DNA of 64,000 bases from Marinagarivorans algicola (GTDB lineage Bacteria > Pseudomonadota > Gammaproteobacteria > Pseudomonadales > Cellvibrionaceae): contig NZ_LGAK01000026.1 of the NCBI RefSeq assembly GCF_001292705.1, forward strand, positions 1 to 64,000. The letters are read 5' to 3'. Position 1 is the first letter of the stretch, and the number at the start of each line of letters is the position of its first letter. Shown in pieces: positions 1-6,829 of the stretch. The translations under genes and the position numbers were made by a program. The notes beneath the pieces were generated by a model that saw only the letters and a list, made by a program, of their open reading frames with translations, was not told the origin of the DNA and did not search any database.

Positions 1-75
1 TTGTGGGCTAAAATTTTGTTGAGGAACGAAACATAGCCCGCTGTTTTTGTTCCGATTTGAAGTGCTTGTTAGCAC
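1..75 (-). other. attC-like integron recombination site (partial)
   Basis: Read on the minus strand, the sequence begins three bases after the stop codon of the CDS at 77-1339 with GTGCTAACAAGCACTTCAAA followed by TCGGAAC. This is the layout of the R''-L'' half of an attC site: a YAAC-type core, then TCAAATCGGA. A matching GTTCC lies further along, but no clear R' GTTRRRY core is present before the window edge. The site is therefore probably a long, VCR-like attC whose second half lies to the left. The R'' core departs from the RYYYAAC consensus at its first two positions. The call rests on position and on resemblance to known attC sites. Confidence 0.55.
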
Positions 76-76
76 T

Positions 77-1339
77 TTAAATATCCCATATCTCACCCTT
101 AAATAATCTATCATTTATTTCAGGAGGGTTAGCCATTACTGCGGGGTGATTAGCCAACATTAACCTCAAAGTTCTAACTGCGTCATATGCTTTAATTACC
201 ACATCTCGTTGTTTTTTAAATAAGCTTTGATCAAATGAATCTACATTAACTTTATGGGCTGGTTTCTGTCTTAATTTCCTGACTTTTCTAAAAGCAGCTA
301 ACATTTGATCGACATGTTTTCGATCAGGTGTTTGATAATACATATCTATCCAAGATTCTAAAATTTGGATAGTTCCTTTAGGCCTAATAATAATTTTTCC
401 ATCGTCACGTTCTTCTTCAACCTCTACACTTACATCATTTTCAAAAAATTTTTTATTCAAATTATCTGACATCATTTTGTCTAGTAGAAGCATAAATGAA
501 TTAAATTCAGATATTGTAGGGCGTAAAAGGAAGCCGAACTCTTTTGGTCGCTCTTGTGAAAAACTATTGTGAAATAGGAAAGGCTTACGCATAAGTTGAC
601 ACATTTGATTTATTATCTCTAATTCTTGAACAAAGGCTTCAAAAATAGAAAGTTTAGTTCCCCATGACCCCAATATGCTACTTGCATAATAGTCGGGATG
701 AAGTTTGATATTTCCTTTTACCTCTTTCGAACGCCATATTTGTTGATGCTCTGGACTCAAGCCAGCTAAATACCTAGAAAATACAGCTACATACCTATTC
801 AGTTCATCGTCGTATGCAAAACCAAAAGTCTTTAATAAAATCTGATCCTTTTCAGGAACTAACCCTGACTCGAAGTATTCGTTTGTTATACAAATATACC
901 CATGTATAAAATCAGTTTCGTATGTATAACGAGGATCATTTCGATAAAACTCTAGCACTGATAAGTCAAATGTATTGTAGTCTAATTGGCCACCACCTTT
1001 CGCTAAATCAAATTGATAAGGAGCCTCCTTATACTTTTCAAGTAATGGGTTATCTTGAAGCTTATGTGAGTGAGGATAAAGACACATATTTGCAGGGAAA
1101 TCTTCAGTGTCATAACATTCAAGCATTTTTTCTTTAGTTACTTTAGAAAATGCTTTTATATGCGTGTTTCCATATATTTCAACAGTGAACACATCGGTTT
1201 CAATACCCTCCCTGATGATTGAGCGAAGTTCACTTTCTATTACATCAAAATTAGATTGTAAATTGTAGACTGGCAAGCCATTAAAATCACCAGAACTAAA
1301 ATATTGTTTCTCAACTTCAGAATATATTTTATTTAACAC
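77..1339 (-). CDS. integron cassette protein of unknown function with HEPN-like RX4H motif
   Basis: A 420-residue soluble protein with no signal peptide or membrane segment. I do not recognise the family. Near the C-terminus (residues 357-362) it carries RQKPAH, which fits the R-polar-x3-H motif of HEPN ribonucleases. Around it lie basic helical segments (KVRKLRQK and an AVRTLRLML stretch), so an RNA-cleaving toxin or defence role is possible but unproven. The start is GTG at 1339, preceded by GGGAG at a good distance. The gene is AT-rich compared with the rest of the window. It sits between an attI-like core 24 bp upstream of its start and an attC-like site 2-3 bp after its stop, and it is transcribed away from the integrase remnant. 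That is the expected layout of the first gene cassette of an integron. Confidence 0.8.
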   Translation of the reverse strand: MLNKIYSEVEKQYFSSGDFNGLPVYNLQSNFDVIESELRSIIREGIETDVFTVEIYGNTHIKAFSKVTKEKMLECYDTEDFPANMCLYPHSHKLQDNPLLEKYKEAPYQFDLAKGGGQLDYNTFDLSVLEFYRNDPRYTYETDFIHGYICITNEYFESGLVPEKDQILLKTFGFAYDDELNRYVAVFSRYLAGLSPEHQQIWRSKEVKGNIKLHPDYYASSILGSWGTKLSIFEAFVQELEIINQMCQLMRKPFLFHNSFSQERPKEFGFLLRPTISEFNSFMLLLDKMMSDNLNKKFFENDVSVEVEEERDDGKIIIRPKGTIQILESWIDMYYQTPDRKHVDQMLAAFRKVRKLRQKPAHKVNVDSFDQSLFKKQRDVVIKAYDAVRTLRLMLANHPAVMANPPEINDRLFKGEIWDI

Positions 1340-1362
1340 ACAGGTCTCCCTACGATTATGAT

Positions 1363-1369
1363 TCCTAAC
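1363..1369 (-). other. attI-like core site (cassette boundary)
   Basis: The minus strand reads GTTAGGA, one base from the integron core consensus GTTRRRY. It lies 24 bp upstream of the cassette start codon and about 218 bp upstream of the integrase remnant's ATG, on the integrase's 5' side, where attI is expected. Cleavage after the first G would place the cassette boundary here. A seven-base match alone is weak; the support is its position. Confidence 0.5.
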
Positions 1370-1551
1370 ATTATATTAGACGGAAAAAATCTATATATCT
1401 CTGGACCTCAATCCGTATATCTAAGTTTTCCACCAATCTAGCATGGCTCAAGCCCGCGTGGCAAGCCTTATACAGAGCCGCACCAATCTGGAGCATAGAT
1501 AGGCGGAAAAAATCTATGCCATTTCAAGAAAAATACCGAATCGCCCCTAAA

Positions 1552-1567
1552 CTGTATGCATACACAG
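1552..1567 (+). promoter_or_regulatory. LexA (SOS) box upstream of integrase remnant
   Basis: CTGTATGCATACACAG is a perfect CTG-N10-CAG LexA operator, 19 bp upstream of the integrase ATG at 1587. Integron integrase promoters are known LexA targets, so this matches the expected SOS control of intI. The operator is intact although the gene behind it is broken. Confidence 0.8.
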
Positions 1568-1586
1568 TTAAAATTGAAGTATCTCC

Positions 1587-1905
1587 ATGGCTCATTCACC
1601 CTTCCTAAATGATATCCACAAGCATATGGTTTCACATCACTACGCACGATCCAAACCTATACCTTTTGGGTCAAGCGTTACATCCTGTTCCATCAAAAAC
1701 AGCACCCCAAAGATATGAGCAGCGTTCATATTGAGCTATTTTTAAGCCATTTAGCGATTGATGGACAATCTAGCGTCAGTACTCAAAAACCGCCCTTAAT
1801 GCATTGGTGTATCTTTATACTCGATTCCGGAGTTTTGAGCGCTTGACTTGGCTCAGCAGGAACCTATTTGAAGGGTGCCGGCCTACAGTGCCTGTCCCAG
1901 TAAAG
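1587..1905 (+). pseudogene. intI: integron integrase remnant (IntI-type tyrosine recombinase, N-terminal part)
   Basis: Three reading frames together give the N-terminal SAM-like domain of an IntI integrase. Frame one from ATG 1587 gives SPFLNDIHKHMVSHHYARSK. A shift at about 1655 gives TYTFWVKRYILFHQKQHPKD and then IELFLSHLAIDGQSSVSTQ. A second shift at about 1790 gives ALNALVYLYTRF. These correspond in order to the conserved opening of IntI proteins. Similarity fades after about 1850. The catalytic core (R...HxxR...Y) and the IntI-specific insertion are absent, so the gene is both frameshifted and truncated. With the LexA box in front and the cassette divergent from it, this is the relic of a chromosomal integron platform. 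It cannot make an active recombinase. Confidence 0.82.
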
Positions 1906-2241
1906 CGCCTTTATTACATTAATGCGTTGTTAGCAATTATTTTGGCGTGGCGATACAATAGTCGATAAAATTTAGTGTCATTTTCTTTTTGGCATGCCTG
2001 TCTAAGTAGATTATTCTTCACAAAACATAAACCACAAACCCCCAAAACCACAAAACAAACACTACCACCCACCCCCCCCTTTGAAATCCATTACTCACGC
2101 CAAAAAGCAACAAAAACGAAAATATAGTTACCCTATTAACAATCGAAATAAAAAAATATAATAAAGCTCAAATAATGAATAAAAAGAGGAATAAGGAAGC
2201 AGAAGATACCGACAGCAGGCCGATGCCTGCAAGGGGAGGGA
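1906..2241. other. intergenic, no gene recognised
   Basis: About 340 bp between the integrase remnant and the terminator-like hairpin at 2242. It holds short A/C-rich runs and a lone GTTGTTAGC string at about 1927, which resembles an attC core but has no partner arm. No open frame here resembles a protein. Confidence 0.5.
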
Positions 2242-2279
2242 AATAAAGACAGCGAAGCCTGGGACTCGCTGTCTTTATT
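2242..2279 (-). terminator. hairpin terminator downstream of phage remnant
   Basis: A perfect 14-bp inverted repeat (AATAAAGACAGCGA and its complement) with a 10-base loop. It lies 66 bp beyond the stop of the minus-strand gene at 2345. The A/T-rich flanks would let it act in both directions. Confidence 0.65.
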
Positions 2280-2344
2280 AAAAACGGATTAAAAACTTAA
2301 AGGCTAAAAACTTAAGAACTAAAAAGCCCTAGATCGAGCAACCC

Positions 2345-2689
2345 TCAAACCACCACCCGATCACAAGAGACACTCAGCAACCCACCATGACTGTTCACCG
2401 AAATATCAACAGCATCAATGCGCCACAAGCCATTAATGGAAGAATCGAAACCCGAGACCTCTAAGCAACCCTCAGCGGCTATATCGATAAGATCGAGGAA
2501 AGCCAGCCGTCGCCGTGAACGACTCTTTGATGACCTAAGATGGACTTTTACAGCGGCTTTAGCCTCAGATTTAGTCGTGTAGGTATAAGCTAGGGTAAGC
2601 ACCGGCTCACCCGCACCCACTTCTACATTGCCGGCTACGCCTTTTGAGTCATTGCTCTCGCCTTTATCGCTATTGAGCGATGCCGTCAC
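2345..2689 (-). pseudogene. phage late control/tail protein gpD-like C-terminal fragment
   Basis: The 114-residue frame resembles the last hundred residues of the P2 gpD / phage late control D family. It starts with a TYTTKSEAKAAVK helix like the conserved 'Y..k.eA.aaA' region, then has the beta segments LEVSGFDSSINGLWRIDAVD and VDISVNSHGG. In the full family, about 350 residues long, this domain follows two further domains of the tail hub. Those domains and all neighbouring tail genes are missing, so this is read as a prophage remnant. The first 25 residues are low-complexity and probably not ancestral. Recognition is by remembered motif pattern, so a full-length small protein of other function is not excluded. 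Confidence 0.5.
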
Positions 2690-2730
2690 TCAAAAGCCAA
2701 CCTACGAACCCCAATACCTTTAAACTACTT

Positions 2731-2930
2731 TTAAACTACCGTTTTAACCACTTGAATACCCAAGCGCTTTGCCATGCGCATAACATTGGCGCGGTCGGTA
2801 CCGAGTTGCCGTGCGGCGGCGGCCCAGTTGCCTTGGCTGTGGTCTAACGCTTGGGTAATTAATTGCCGTTGAAATTGCTCGGTTGCTTGGCGCAAATTGG
2901 TTGCAGGCACACAGGCCGATGGCGCAGTTT
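2731..2930 (-). pseudogene. norR: norR C-terminal fragment (Fis-type DNA-binding domain)
   Basis: The frame ending at 2731 closes with [37 protein letters not shown] and LGIQVVK. This is the Fis-type helix-turn-helix that ends NorR, the sigma-54-dependent activator of nitric oxide detoxification genes. The GAF sensor and AAA+ domains that should precede it to the right are gone. The frame runs on to 3003, but upstream of about 2930 it no longer resembles NorR and instead overlaps flavohaemoglobin sequence on the opposite strand. The fragment lacks the ATPase and sensor and should be non-functional. Confidence 0.75.
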
Positions 2931-2959
2931 GGGTTTGCAGGGCGTTATTTAATAGTGAA

Positions 2960-3304
2960 CCGGGCGCCGATGTGCTAGCGCACAACCAATATGCGCAGCC
3001 CATTCATTTTTTACACGCTTGCGATAATGCCGCGCAGCACACCTTTGCGCAACGCACCCAGCAGTTACTTGAAAACAACCAATGGCAGCAGCACACTTGG
3101 TACAAAACCGAGCCAGCCCCATCATCATCTGTGTTAGTGGGAGTCATGGATTTGAGCGCTGTGACTTTACCCATTAGCAAAGGTGATTTTTACTTGTGTG
3201 GCCCTGTAGGCTTTATGCAATTTGCTAAAGCGCAATTGCTCACCCTTGGTGTGCCCGATCATAATATTCACTATGAAGTGTTTGGCCCGCACGCTACTCT
3301 TTAA
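2960..3304 (+). pseudogene. hmp: hmp C-terminal fragment (flavohaemoglobin NAD-binding domain)
   Basis: The plus-strand frame ending at 3304 gives [17 protein letters not shown], then FYLCGPVGFM and a terminal IHYEVFGPHATL. These are the hallmarks of the C-terminal NAD(P)H-binding domain of flavohaemoglobin (nitric oxide dioxygenase). The globin and FAD domains, about 290 residues, are missing. Homology starts at about 2984, right after the norR stub. A divergent norR-hmp pair that lost its middle would leave exactly these two C-termini end to end. The nominal ATG at 2897 lies inside the norR region and is not a real start. Confidence 0.78.
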
Positions 3305-3367
3305 CCAACATCAATTTTAATCAACAGCCAGCACATCGCTACCCAGGCCTAATACGCCATAGCACTC

Positions 3368-3398
3368 GATCAAGGCAGGCTTATTGCCTGACTTGATC
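3368..3398. terminator. hairpin between hmp remnant and ggt
   Basis: A 13-bp inverted repeat with one mismatch (GATCAAGGCAGGC / GCCTGACTTGATC) and a 5-base loop. A run of seven T follows 9 bases downstream on the plus strand. It was probably the terminator of hmp. Confidence 0.5.
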
Positions 3399-3543
3399 AC
3401 TCACTTATTTTTTAATATTGCAATCATAACTGAAACGCTGAGTGGTATTGTAAAGCTCAATCACAGTATCTGGCATTAGCCTAGGTGCCTACCTATGAAG
3501 CAGTCTTTATGGGCGCACGCTGTTCTCATAATGCCATACACTA

Positions 3544-5415
3544 TTACTGCGCATTGCGCCGAATGACTCGGGGCTCGGTGACAGCGGTAAATTGTCCATC
3601 TTTAAAACCAATTGCTTGGGTACCGCCAAAATCACCGGCTGATTTTAAATTGTGCCCTTTTGCTTTGAGTGCTTGTGCCGTTTCTCCCTCTAATGGCAGT
3701 TCGGTAAATACCCATTCGGGCAACCATTGCTGATGCACGCGCGGGGTATCAATTGCTTGCTCGAGTGGCTTATTTAATGCCAAGTAATTAATAAGCGCCT
3801 GAGTGACTTGGGTAATAATAGTTGGGCCACCGGCGGCGCCCAAAGTAAGTACTGGCTGACCATCTTTAAGAACTAACGTCGGGCTCATACTCGATAACGG
3901 GCGCTTATAAGGGGCAATGCTGTTGGCCTCGGCACCGCTCAAGCCGAAGGCATTGGTCACACCTGGTGCTGCGGCAAAGTCATCCATTTGGTTATTGAGT
4001 AATACGCCTGTGCCTGGCACCATGGCTTTACTGCCAAAACTGGTATTGAGCGTGGTTGTAATGGCCACCCAATTACCTTCACTATCGGCTGTTGTTAAAT
4101 GCGTCGTATGTTTATTCAGCTGTTCATAAAAAAACGCTGTGCTGGCTTCTGGGGGTAAATGATGGCCGGTAACAGTTGCCGCTTTGGCACCATCAATCAG
4201 TGCTCGCAATTTTTGACCATAAGCCGGTGCCACCAAGCCTTTGGGGACAGGCACAAAATCTGCATCACCCAACCAGTGAGCACGATCAGCAAAAGCAAGC
4301 TTCATCGCTTCAATCATTAAATGGTAGCGTTCGGCCTCAGGCATCGTCGCTAATTGCTCGCTGTCGCTCTCTAAAATATTGAGCATTTGAGCAACGTGTG
4401 TACCCCCAGAGCTCGGTGGCCCAAAGCCGTAAATATCATAACCATTAAATTGAGTGTGTACGGGCTCGCGCTCGAGTACTTGATAATTGGCAAAATCGGC
4501 CTGGGTTATAATGCCGCCATTGTTTGCCATCCAGCTGGCGGTTTTTTGTGCAAAGTCACCCACGTAAAACCAGTTAGGCCCTTGTGCCGCTAAAGCCCTA
4601 TAGCTACGTGCTAGGTCGGGCTGTTTTAATATTTGCCCTTTGCTCAGTGGTTGTTCGTTCTTAAAAAATACAGCTTTACTGGCCGAAAACGCTGCCATTT
4701 TAGCACTGGTACGCGCCAGCCTATTGGCTAACGTGTAATCAATGGCAAACCCTGTCTCGGCCAAATTAGCCGCTGGCAAAAGCACATCGGCAAAGCTTAA
4801 TTGACCGCCGAGCTGCTGCAAATGATGATAGGCCATCACCGAGCCTGGTACGCCTACGGCTAAAGCCCCTGTTTTGCTCAAATTTTTATCTGCCTGCCCA
4901 TTACGTAAATACATATCGCGATGCGCTTTAGCCGGTGCCATTTCGCGGCCATCAATCGCGAGTACTTTACCGCTGGCCAAACGCACAATAATAAAGCAGC
5001 CCCCGCCAATACCCGAATTATGGCTGTCAACAACCCCCAAGGTAAAAGCGGCGGCAAGTGCGGCATCAATGGCGTTACCACCGGCATTAAAGGCATCGAC
5101 GGCCGCTTGGGTGGCCAGTGGCTGTACTGTGGCAACCGCGCCTTTTTGCTGCGGTAAAACAACAGCGTAGGGCTGTGCGGTCGTTGTTGATCCAGTCATC
5201 GAGGCATGCACATTTGCAATAGCCTTCTCGGCGGTTGGTGATTTAGCAACAGCCGATGATTCAGCAACAGTCGATAATTCAACAACAGGCGCTTGGACAT
5301 CGGCTTGTGGCTCAACCATCTGGCAGCCAGCCAGTGTTAACCAAGACGCCGCTATAACGGTCTGTATTGTGGTTTTTACACGTAATCGCGTGTTGTGATG
5401 ATTTTGCACAAGCAT
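3544..5415 (-). CDS. ggt: gamma-glutamyltranspeptidase, lipoprotein
   Basis: An N-terminal-nucleophile hydrolase that cleaves the gamma-glutamyl bond of glutathione and related compounds, normally in the periplasm. From ATG 5415 it has a short basic start, a hydrophobic stretch and the lipobox LAGC, so it is probably a lipid-anchored periplasmic protein. An ATG at 5484 would add 23 residues before the signal and overlap the upstream gene's stop, so 5415 is preferred. The autoprocessing site is visible as TTHLTTAD, with nucleophile Thr437 starting the small subunit. NQMDDF, PLSSMSPT and a glycine-rich GAAGGP follow as in the family. Length (about 623 residues) is normal once the linker after the signal is counted. 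The methyltransferase gene ends 52 bp upstream, so the two may be co-transcribed. Confidence 0.93.
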   Translation of the reverse strand: MLVQNHHNTRLRVKTTIQTVIAASWLTLAGCQMVEPQADVQAPVVELSTVAESSAVAKSPTAEKAIANVHASMTGSTTTAQPYAVVLPQQKGAVATVQPLATQAAVDAFNAGGNAIDAALAAAFTLGVVDSHNSGIGGGCFIIVRLASGKVLAIDGREMAPAKAHRDMYLRNGQADKNLSKTGALAVGVPGSVMAYHHLQQLGGQLSFADVLLPAANLAETGFAIDYTLANRLARTSAKMAAFSASKAVFFKNEQPLSKGQILKQPDLARSYRALAAQGPNWFYVGDFAQKTASWMANNGGIITQADFANYQVLEREPVHTQFNGYDIYGFGPPSSGGTHVAQMLNILESDSEQLATMPEAERYHLMIEAMKLAFADRAHWLGDADFVPVPKGLVAPAYGQKLRALIDGAKAATVTGHHLPPEASTAFFYEQLNKHTTHLTTADSEGNWVAITTTLNTSFGSKAMVPGTGVLLNNQMDDFAAAPGVTNAFGLSGAEANSIAPYKRPLSSMSPTLVLKDGQPVLTLGAAGGPTIITQVTQALINYLALNKPLEQAIDTPRVHQQWLPEWVFTELPLEGETAQALKAKGHNLKSAGDFGGTQAIGFKDGQFTAVTEPRVIRRNAQ

Positions 5416-5467
5416 AAAAAGCCTTTTATTGAGGGAAGAACAAGCGACATATTGACAAAAAGTAGGA

Positions 5468-6073
5468 TTATACGGCAGGCACATCTAGTATATAACCACG
5501 CGCATTATGTGGGTGCGGTACGAACCAAGGGTCACACATCGCTCCAAGCTTATCACACGCACGCAAAGCCATCTCGGCATAAGGTGTACGGCCCGGGTCG
5601 GCAATGATTGTGCGTACGCCATTTTTTTGAGCGCGACGTACTAAATTGTATACCAGCGACGCTTGCTCATCCCAAAAGCAGATATCACCACCCATTAAGA
5701 CATCAAAGTGCGCTAGGTCGGCACCGGTAAATTTTTGATACCCCTTTTGCAAAGTCGTAATCGTCACCTGATTAATAAAGGCATGGTGATCAGCAAAGGG
5801 TAAGACACTGGCATCAAGATCACTGCAAGTGACTTGCGCATCGAAGACCTTTGCGCTGTAAATCCCGGCTAAGCCCCAACCGCATCCTACCTCTAAAACC
5901 CGAGCTCCTTGGCTAATTGGAAACTCTTGTAAATAATCCATTAGCAGCACACTACTGCGCCAAAGCTTATTGCCGTGATGACTGGGCAAGCCGTGGGTTC
6001 GTCGCAAAGCACGCATATCGCGATGACGATGGTTTAGTATCGTTAAATCAAAAATTTGTCGGCTGGTGGCCAT
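5468..6073 (-). CDS. class I SAM-dependent methyltransferase (METTL20/NNMT-like)
   Basis: A 201-residue Rossmann-fold methyltransferase. Motif I is VLEVGCGWGLAG, an acidic residue of motif II follows (CSDLD), and the motif IV region is DVLMGGDICFWDE. The layout resembles the lysine methyltransferase family that includes METTL20 and small bacterial relatives; the substrate cannot be told from sequence. There is no signal peptide, so it acts in the cytoplasm. It starts at ATG 6073, and its stop is 52 bp before the preferred ggt start. Confidence 0.75.
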   Translation of the reverse strand: MATSRQIFDLTILNHRHRDMRALRRTHGLPSHHGNKLWRSSVLLMDYLQEFPISQGARVLEVGCGWGLAGIYSAKVFDAQVTCSDLDASVLPFADHHAFINQVTITTLQKGYQKFTGADLAHFDVLMGGDICFWDEQASLVYNLVRRAQKNGVRTIIADPGRTPYAEMALRACDKLGAMCDPWFVPHPHNARGYILDVPAV

Positions 6074-6416
6074 AAATCCGCCTTGCTACAGAGTGAAACG
6101 CTGTGCCTGTTATGAGTCGATCATATCGCCAGAGCGTACGAAGGTTGATTTGCTGGGTGTAGCTGACGGTATTCTCACCTTGGCTGCTTTAACCCTACTT
6201 TGCAATATTATGTCTTACAGGCTGCAGGCGCGAGCCTTCAGTACATTTTTAAACAAGCTCTCGATGCGCTACCGCTACTGGCCAGCAAGTGATGCAATAA
6301 GAACATTAGCCTACTGATTATTCGAAAAGTTGCAAGTCGCTCTATACCTATCGAGTAAAGCCTATCGAGCAAAGCCTAACGAAAATTCAGTACAGCCACC
6401 GAAACCTCAACGCAAA

Positions 6417-6447
6417 AAAGCCCAACCCTGTAGCAAGGTTGAGCTTT
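6417..6447. terminator. imperfect hairpin
   Basis: AAAGCCCAACC pairs with GGTTGAGCTTT with one mismatch across an 8-base loop. It is flanked by an A-run on the left, so it would terminate minus-strand transcripts best. Confidence 0.4.
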
Positions 6448-6505
6448 GAATACTGTATAGACCGAGCTTAAGTTCGGCACGCTATCACGTAATTATTAAA
6501 TTAAA

Positions 6506-6544
6506 CAATGCACATAAGCAATGCACATAAACAATGCACATAAA
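6506..6544 (+). repeat. three tandem 13-bp repeats
   Basis: CAATGCACATAAG at 6506, then CAATGCACATAAA at 6519 and 6532, directly abutting. It is a small intergenic tandem array of unknown role. Confidence 0.85.
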
Positions 6545-6632
6545 CGATGACTGGGGACACTGCACCTGCTCACCCACCAAAAAGTACTTAATCACCATTC
6601 AATTATGGATGTCGCGCAATCAAAACCCATAA

Positions 6633-6659
6633 AAAAACTCCCTTATGGAGGGAGTTTTT
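6633..6659. terminator. intrinsic terminator (bidirectional)
   Basis: AAAAACTCCCT pairs perfectly with AGGGAGTTTTT across a 5-base loop, with A- and T-runs on either side. Confidence 0.8.
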
Positions 6660-6739
6660 GTGAGCATAGCCTTCTTACTTAACATAGCCTTCTTAACGTA
6701 CTGAATGTAGCCTTCTTGGATTTGAGCCGGCTTGTAGAG

Positions 6740-6782
6740 GTTTACCGATAACACCCGTGTTGACAAAGTGGTATCGGTAAAC
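6740..6782. repeat. 11-bp perfect inverted repeat after the DUF1552 gene
   Basis: GTTTACCGATA (6740-6750) and TATCGGTAAAC (6772-6782) are perfect complements 21 bases apart, 48 bp beyond the DUF1552 stop. There is no adjoining T-run, so it is either a weak terminator or a protein-binding site. Confidence 0.6.
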
Positions 6783-6829
6783 TTTAGTCTTCTGTATTTA
6801 ACACACCAAGCTCTTAATCAAGTTTTCAA

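Larger units (their letters stand above)
6074..6829. other. long intergenic region with repeats and hairpins
   Basis: About 750 bp without a convincing gene. It holds a hairpin at 6417-6447, three tandem 13-bp repeats at 6506-6544, a strong terminator at 6633-6659, three AGCCTTCTT strings between about 6668 and 6718, and an 11-bp inverted repeat at 6740-6782. A short plus-strand frame at 6066-6317 has no recognisable content. Confidence 0.6.

Noticed and set aside
922-1137. 71-codon plus-strand frame inside the cassette gene
   Set aside because: It lies antisense within the cassette CDS and has no recognisable family or ribosome site.
1921-1945. GTTGTTAGC string as a second attC site
   Set aside because: No complementary arm or L-box lies nearby; the core alone is common by chance.
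6066-6317. 83-codon plus-strand frame
   Set aside because: It starts within the methyltransferase 5' end, has Cys-rich random-looking sequence and no ribosome site.
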